Assembly: GCF_900110205.1 (NCBI RefSeq)
Contig: NZ_FOCV01000002.1
Coordinates: forward strand, 62,001-126,000
Direction of reading: 5' to 3'
Source of the DNA: Rhizobium tibeticum
GTDB taxonomy: Bacteria; Pseudomonadota; Alphaproteobacteria; Rhizobiales; Rhizobiaceae
Length of the DNA stretch: 64,000 nucleotides
Part shown: in pieces, positions 59,151 to 64,000 of the stretch
Layout: every line of letters begins with the position of its first letter
How positions within the stretch are numbered: position 1 is the first letter of the stretch
Position numbers and translations under genes: made by a program
The notes under the pieces: model-generated
What the model was told of the DNA's origin: nothing
Databases searched by the model: none
The model's input: the letters and a program-made list of their open reading frames with translations, nothing else

Positions 59151-59780
59151 ATGTCTCGGAACAAGCTGATACTGGCCGCACTCTCCTCCGTCATGATCGT
59201 CGGTGCCGCAGCCGGCACCAGTTTTGCTGCGTCACACGACAAGAAGCATCGTCCGCCTCGCCCGCAACACGGCATGGGCATGATGATGGGACCGCGCATG
59301 GGCGCGATCCGTGAAGTCATCTTCGTTCGGATGCTGAAGCACTTCGACACGAACAAGGACGGTCAGATTTCCAAGCAGGAAGCCAAGGATGGCATGGAGG
59401 CAATCTTCGTTGCCATCGATACCGACAAGGACGGCTCGCTGACGCCGGGCGAGATCCGCAAGTACCACGAAGCCAAGATGGCCAAGGCGAAAGCTCCGGC
59501 TGACGATGGCGCGGATGACGATGCTGCACCGCCGACCGATGCCGACAACGCGCAGCCGGCACCACCGCAGCCCGAACCCGACGGCGGCCCCGATCGCCGC
59601 GGCATGCATGGCGCGATGATGCGCGGCATGATGATGATGCAGCGCATCGATACCGACGAGAATGGCCAAATTTCCAAGCAGGAAGCCGAAGCCGCCTTCG
59701 ACAAGTTCTTCACCTGGATGGACCGCGACAAGAACGGCGTGATCTCGCTCGATGACATGCCGGATCGGCCGCTCCCGTAA
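59151..59780 (+). CDS. Exported EF-hand calcium-binding protein
   Basis: The 209-aa protein has a signal peptide (about 1-27, cleavage after SFA) and four EF-hand loops: 66-77 (DTNKDGQISKQE), 90-101 (DTDKDGSLTPGE), 167-178 (DTDENGQISKQE) and 191-202 (DRDKNGVISLDD). A 60-residue Pro/Asp/Ala-rich linker separates the two pairs. It should bind calcium in the periplasm or outside. The ATG at 59151 has AAAGGAATTGAA upstream. A bidirectional hairpin follows. Confidence 0.92.
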   Translation: MSRNKLILAALSSVMIVGAAAGTSFAASHDKKHRPPRPQHGMGMMMGPRMGAIREVIFVRMLKHFDTNKDGQISKQEAKDGMEAIFVAIDTDKDGSLTPGEIRKYHEAKMAKAKAPADDGADDDAAPPTDADNAQPAPPQPEPDGGPDRRGMHGAMMRGMMMMQRIDTDENGQISKQEAEAAFDKFFTWMDRDKNGVISLDDMPDRPLP

Positions 59781-59800
59781 GCAAAGGCTTACCGATAGAG

Positions 59801-59823
59801 AGGCCTGCCGCTCCGGCGGGCCT
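59801..59823. terminator. Bidirectional terminator between EF-hand and LOG genes
   Basis: AGGCCTGCCG (59801-59810) pairs with CGGCGGGCCT (59814-59823; one G-T pair) around CTC, followed by TTCTATT on the plus strand. Confidence 0.78.
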
Positions 59824-59825
59824 TT

Positions 59826-60692
59826 CTATTCGTGGCGCTCGTAGAAATCCTCGATGATCTTCCACGCGGCGTCCGCAGTGTCGACGAAGCTGATCAGATC
59901 GACATCGTCGGGCGCGATCGTGCCAAACTCGGCCAACGCCTCGAAATCGATAATACTGCGCCAGAACTTTTCCCCAAACAGGATGAGCGGCATCTTTTCC
60001 ATGCGGCCCGTCTGGATCAGCGTCAGGCATTCGAAGAACTCGTCGAGCGTGCCAAAGCCGCCGGGAAAGACCGCGATCGCCTTGGCGCGCACCATGAAGT
60101 GCATCTTGCGGATCGCGAAATAATGGAAATTGAAGCTCAGTTCCGGCGTGACGTAGACATTCGGCGCCTGCTCGTGCGGGAGCACGATGTTGAGGCCGAT
60201 CGAGGGAGCGCCCTCGTCAGCGGCGCCGCGATTGCCGGCTTCCATCACACCCGGACCGCCGCCCGTGACGACGACATACTCATGAAAATCGAAGCCCGCC
60301 GAATATTTCGAGCACAGCCGCGCGAACTTGCGTGCTTCGTCGTAGTACACCGACGCTGCTTCCAGATTGGCGCGCTGCGTCTCGTTTCTTGCCGCCCAGG
60401 CGCTCTGGCCGGGAGCCGGAATGCGCGCACCGCCGAACATGACAACGGTCGACTTGATGCCGCGCTCCGTCAGCAGCATTTCCGGCTTCATCAATTCCAG
60501 CTGCAGGCGGATCGGCCGCAGCTCCTCGCGGCACAGAAAGTCCTCATCGGCATAAGCAAGACGGTAGGCGGGCGACAGCGTCTGCGGCGTCTTCGGCACG
60601 GCCTCGGCGCGGTGCTTGTCGGTTGCGCTCGTCTTCAGCGGGTCCCAGACGCCATCCTTGCGCCGCAGCCTGCCGTTTCTTGCCTTTGCCAT
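59826..60692 (-). CDS. LOG-family (TIGR00730-like) protein
   Basis: The 288-aa protein has the LOG fold with the motif FPGGFGTLDEFFE and the upstream VVTGGGPGVMEAGNRGA segment. LOG enzymes release free cytokinin from cytokinin nucleotides; many bacterial members are nucleotide hydrolases of unclear role. The N-terminal 60 residues are an extension rich in Lys/Arg. A cytokinin role is possible in a plant-associated bacterium, but is not shown. It is divergent from dapD. Confidence 0.88.
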   Translation of the reverse strand: MAKARNGRLRRKDGVWDPLKTSATDKHRAEAVPKTPQTLSPAYRLAYADEDFLCREELRPIRLQLELMKPEMLLTERGIKSTVVMFGGARIPAPGQSAWAARNETQRANLEAASVYYDEARKFARLCSKYSAGFDFHEYVVVTGGGPGVMEAGNRGAADEGAPSIGLNIVLPHEQAPNVYVTPELSFNFHYFAIRKMHFMVRAKAIAVFPGGFGTLDEFFECLTLIQTGRMEKMPLILFGEKFWRSIIDFEALAEFGTIAPDDVDLISFVDTADAAWKIIEDFYERHE

Positions 60693-60884
60693 GTCGAAAT
60701 GCCTTTCAGTACAGCCGGCAAATACTGCCGGTAGGTCGTTTCATGCGTGAATCGGGAGAATTACCATGCCCCGAAAAATCATTCCATTTTACCCTTGCAT
60801 GGGATAGAGCAGATCGCATCCCGCCAATCACAATTCCCGGAGGCTTCGGTCTCCACGATAGAGATCGAAGTTTAAGGAATTCCC

Positions 60885-61745
<861 letters not shown>

Positions 61746-61845
61746 CAAGTCGTGACGTTCCGGCGGCCCGCGCGTCTTGGGAGATACGCGCCGCCCAAAC
61801 GCTGACATCCGGACATCGATCCGGCAAAATGGACGGCACATTTCA

Positions 61846-61875
61846 GCAAGGCGGTATCGCCGCCTTGCCTTTTCT
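61846..61875 (+). terminator. Rho-independent terminator between dapD and dapE
   Basis: GCAAGGCGG (61846-61854) pairs perfectly with CCGCCTTGC (61860-61868) around TATCG, followed by CTTTTCTTT. It is 30 nt before the dapE start, so dapE needs its own promoter or readthrough. Confidence 0.82.
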
Positions 61876-61905
61876 TTGCCACTCCCGCTGGATAGTTCCA
61901 CACCC

Positions 61906-63099
61906 ATGACCGCTACCGATCCCGTCGCCAATCTCCAGGTTCTGATTCGCTGCCCGTCTGTCACGCCAGCCGAGGGCGGTGCGCTTTCGGCGCTCGATGC
62001 CATGCTGTCGCCGCTCGGCTTCAAGGTGGACAAGGTGAAGGCGACAGCACCGGGAACATCCGACATCGAGAACCTCTACGCGCGCCTTGGCGATGACGGC
62101 CCGCATCTGATGTTTGCCGGCCATACCGACGTGGTTCCGGTTGGCGACGAGCAGGCATGGTCGCACCCGCCCTTTGCCGCCGAGATATCAGGTGGCGAGC
62201 TCTTCGGCCGCGGTGCCGTCGACATGAAGGGCGGGGTTGCCTGCTTCGTTGCGGCCATCGCACGCCATATCGAGAGGCATGGAGCGCCGAAGGGTTCGGT
62301 CTCCTTCCTGATCACCGGCGACGAGGAAGGCCCGGCGATCAACGGCACGATCAAACTACTGCAATGGGCTGCCGAGCGCGGCGAACGCTGGGATGCCTGC
62401 CTCGTCGGCGAACCGACCAACCCGGACAAGCTCGGCGACATGATCAAGATCGGCCGGCGTGGCTCGCTCTCCGGCAAGATCACGGTGCACGGTGTCCAGG
62501 GCCATGCCGCTTATCCACATCTGGCCGACAATGCCGTGCGGGGTATCTTACAGTTGACTCAGGCGCTGATGGACCCGCCGTTCGACGGCGGTACCGACAA
62601 TTTCCAGCCGTCCAACCTTGAGGTGACGACCATTGATGTCGGCAATCCTGCGACGAACGTCGTACCGGCCAAGGCGACGGCGAGCTTTAACATCCGTTTC
62701 AATGACACGTGGACGGCCCAGAGCCTGCAGCAGGAGATCCTGCGCCGCCTTGACGCAGCCGCCGCCGACGGCGTGTTGCGTCCCGGTCGCGCGCCGCTGA
62801 AGTACGATATCGTCTGGGCAGAGCGGCCGAGCCACGTCTTCCTAACGCGCAACAACGCGCTGATCGCCTCGCTTTCCTCCGCGGTCGAGAGTGTGACCGG
62901 CCAGTCGCCGAAACTCTCCACCACAGGCGGCACGTCGGACGCCCGTTTCATCAAGGACTACTGCCCCGTCGTGGAGTTCGGTCTTGTTGGCCAGACCATG
63001 CACATGGTCGATGAACGTGTCGCTGTTTGCGACCTCGAGCGACTGACAGTAATCTATGAAACCTTCATCGAGCACTGGTTCGCGAATGCCGGGCTTTAG
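61906..63099 (+). CDS. dapE: Succinyl-diaminopimelate desuccinylase
   Basis: The 397-aa M20 metallohydrolase removes succinate in the same pathway. Metal ligands lie in MFAGHTDVVPVGD, FGRGAVDMKGGVACF and ITGDEEGPAIN (catalytic Glu), with a lid domain around VQGHAAYPHLADNAV and the last His in MHMVDERV. The ATG at 61906 starts MTATDPVANLQ; an open frame to 61777 crosses the terminator. The following membrane-protein gene overlaps its end by 14 nt. Confidence 0.96.
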   Translation: MTATDPVANLQVLIRCPSVTPAEGGALSALDAMLSPLGFKVDKVKATAPGTSDIENLYARLGDDGPHLMFAGHTDVVPVGDEQAWSHPPFAAEISGGELFGRGAVDMKGGVACFVAAIARHIERHGAPKGSVSFLITGDEEGPAINGTIKLLQWAAERGERWDACLVGEPTNPDKLGDMIKIGRRGSLSGKITVHGVQGHAAYPHLADNAVRGILQLTQALMDPPFDGGTDNFQPSNLEVTTIDVGNPATNVVPAKATASFNIRFNDTWTAQSLQQEILRRLDAAAADGVLRPGRAPLKYDIVWAERPSHVFLTRNNALIASLSSAVESVTGQSPKLSTTGGTSDARFIKDYCPVVEFGLVGQTMHMVDERVAVCDLERLTVIYETFIEHWFANAGL

Positions 63100-63682
63100 A
63101 GAGGTTCAATATTATCTGGCGGGGATCTGGCTGCTGATCCGCATGGATCCGCGTGGGTTCCGCTTCCTCGACATGTCGGAGCGCGGCGTCAACCGCTCGT
63201 TCTGGGCAATCCTGTGGTGCCTGCCGCCGATGGGAATCTCGTGGCTCTGGTGGCGCCAGGCCTTCCTGCAGACGATGCCGCCGCATACCGATGTCGGCGC
63301 GCTTTTCTATTTCCGGCTCGGGCTCGTTGAAGCCGCCAATTGGTTCGTTCCCCTGGTCTTTGCAGGCTTGCTGCTGCTGGCCTTCAAGAAGGGCGAGCGT
63401 TTCGCGCCCGTCATCGTCAGCGTCAATTGGCTGGGCGTCCCGCTCTCCTACATCAACGGGCTGCTGCTCGCACTGGTCTTCTTCCTGCCACAACTTGTCG
63501 GCGTCGTCTCGCTGCTGCTGCTTGCCTTCATGCTGGCGCAGGTGTTTGCGATCGCACGCATTCTCAGGATGATCTTCTACGGCCAGGGCCTGATGATCGG
63601 GGCACTCACGCTGGTGCTGCTCGTGCCATCGCTCATGCTGTCGGAATACCTGCAGCGCTTTCTCGGCATTTATCCGGTATAA
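63086..63682 (+). CDS. Hypothetical inner-membrane protein
   Basis: The 198-aa protein has about five to six hydrophobic segments, e.g. WAILWCLPPMGISWLWW, VPLVFAGLLLLAF, INGLLLALVFFLP and ALTLVLLVPSLML. No family is recognised by name. It begins at an ATG inside the dapE end (MPGFREVQYYLAG), and the overlap suggests co-translation with dapE. An ATG at 63056 is the alternative start. Confidence 0.78.
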   Translation: MPGFREVQYYLAGIWLLIRMDPRGFRFLDMSERGVNRSFWAILWCLPPMGISWLWWRQAFLQTMPPHTDVGALFYFRLGLVEAANWFVPLVFAGLLLLAFKKGERFAPVIVSVNWLGVPLSYINGLLLALVFFLPQLVGVVSLLLLAFMLAQVFAIARILRMIFYGQGLMIGALTLVLLVPSLMLSEYLQRFLGIYPV

Positions 63683-63698
63683 ATCGGCCGGGATCGAC

Positions 63699-64000
63699 CT
63701 ATTCCGACAGGGCAATCATGCGTGCCTTCAGGAGGTCGACCATCCCTTTCACCTTCATCGTCAGCGCGCCCGGCGGCCGGAGTGCGTAGATGCCGCTGCC
63801 ATCTGGCCTCGGCAGGATCGTCGGGAAGAGCCGCACCAGCCTGCCGTCTCTCAACGGCTCGGCCACCAGCCATGTCTGCAGGTGGATGATCCCAAGCCCG
63901 GCGATGGCGCTTGCAAGAAGCCCGTCCATGTCGCCGCAAACAAAACGACCCGAAACCTCAAGTCGGTCTTCGGAGCTGGTTTCGCCGAAATGCCACATCC
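63699..64000 (-). CDS. LysR-type regulator, C-terminal part (runs off window)
   Basis: The readable end shows the LysR effector domain: a GRFVCGDMDGLLASAIAGLG stretch, then IHLQTWLVAEPLRDGRLVRL and IYALRPPGALTMKVKGMVD. These are the usual C-terminal LysR segments before the last helix. The DNA-binding part lies beyond position 64000. Its target cannot be inferred. Confidence 0.82.
   Translation of the reverse strand, partial: MWHFGETSSEDRLEVSGRFVCGDMDGLLASAIAGLGIIHLQTWLVAEPLRDGRLVRLFPTILPRPDGSGIYALRPPGALTMKVKGMVDLLKARMIALSE

Overview
The window looks like a chromosomal segment of a Rhizobium-type alphaproteobacterium. The grounds are high GC, a frcBCAK fructose transporter like that of Sinorhizobium meliloti, the rhizobial gene order rpmH-rnpA-yidC-yihA followed closely by argB, pyrE next to a fructokinase gene, and an sRNA with anti-Shine-Dalgarno loops typical of rhizobia. 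No phage, transposase, plasmid replication gene or CRISPR array was seen. The genus is an inference from gene content.

1-9.6 kb is a sugar-acid catabolism locus: a GntR-family regulator (cut by the window edge), a UxaA-family dehydratase, an aldo/keto reductase, a FucU/RbsD mutarotase, a ribose-type ABC transporter (binding protein, dual ATPase, permease) and a zinc dehydrogenase closely resembling L-galactonate 5-dehydrogenase (LgoD). A 24-nt sequence is repeated at 20 of 24 positions in front of the dehydratase and the binding-protein gene and is probably the local operator. The best guess for the substrate is an L-galactose/L-fucose-type sugar. cutC follows.

9.6-18.5 kb holds a LysR-type regulator with two tandem helix-turn-helix domains, divergent from a four-gene osmoprotectant (OsmF/YehZ-type) ABC operon, then a glyoxalase-fold protein, a beta-mannosidase and a PRC-barrel protein. 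18.5-32.7 kb is mostly housekeeping and small accessory genes: fadD, pgi, a BON-like protein, an alpha/beta hydrolase, fructokinase, pyrE, an MgtC/DUF4010 membrane protein, a TetR/NmrA/DUF1772 set with a clear 37-nt operator, a diguanylate cyclase, pyrC and a DUF805 protein.

32.7-39.4 kb is the fructose locus: frcBCAK on the minus strand, the divergent ROK regulator frcR, and a second FucU/RbsD gene that overlaps the end of frcR. A proline racemase-superfamily gene with a Ser-Cys active site follows. At 39.73-39.85 kb the minus strand encodes a small RNA of three hairpins with CCTCCTCCC loops. 40-49.4 kb carries small secreted proteins, a GlxA-type AraC regulator with a divergent isochorismatase-fold gene, a YbaK-like deacylase, an apparently exported aspartoacylase-like protein, tRNA-Arg(ACG), an orphan histidine kinase and a chemoreceptor ending in NWEEF.

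49.6-56 kb is rpmH-rnpA-yidC-yihA and argB, with an ECF sigma/anti-sigma/fasciclin module inserted on the opposite strand between yihA and argB. 56-64 kb has a PEP-mutase-family protein with ada, a radical-SAM pseudogene remnant, a HAD nucleotidase, an EF-hand protein, a LOG-family protein, dapD, dapE, a membrane protein and a partial LysR regulator. All three ABC operons carry a GC-rich hairpin immediately after the binding-protein gene.

The strongest leads are the co-regulated L-sugar-acid locus, the tandem-HTH LysR protein, the sigma/anti-sigma/fasciclin module, the anti-SD sRNA and the Ser-Cys racemase. None of these by itself proves a new system. All calls come from reading the sequence; no database search was run.
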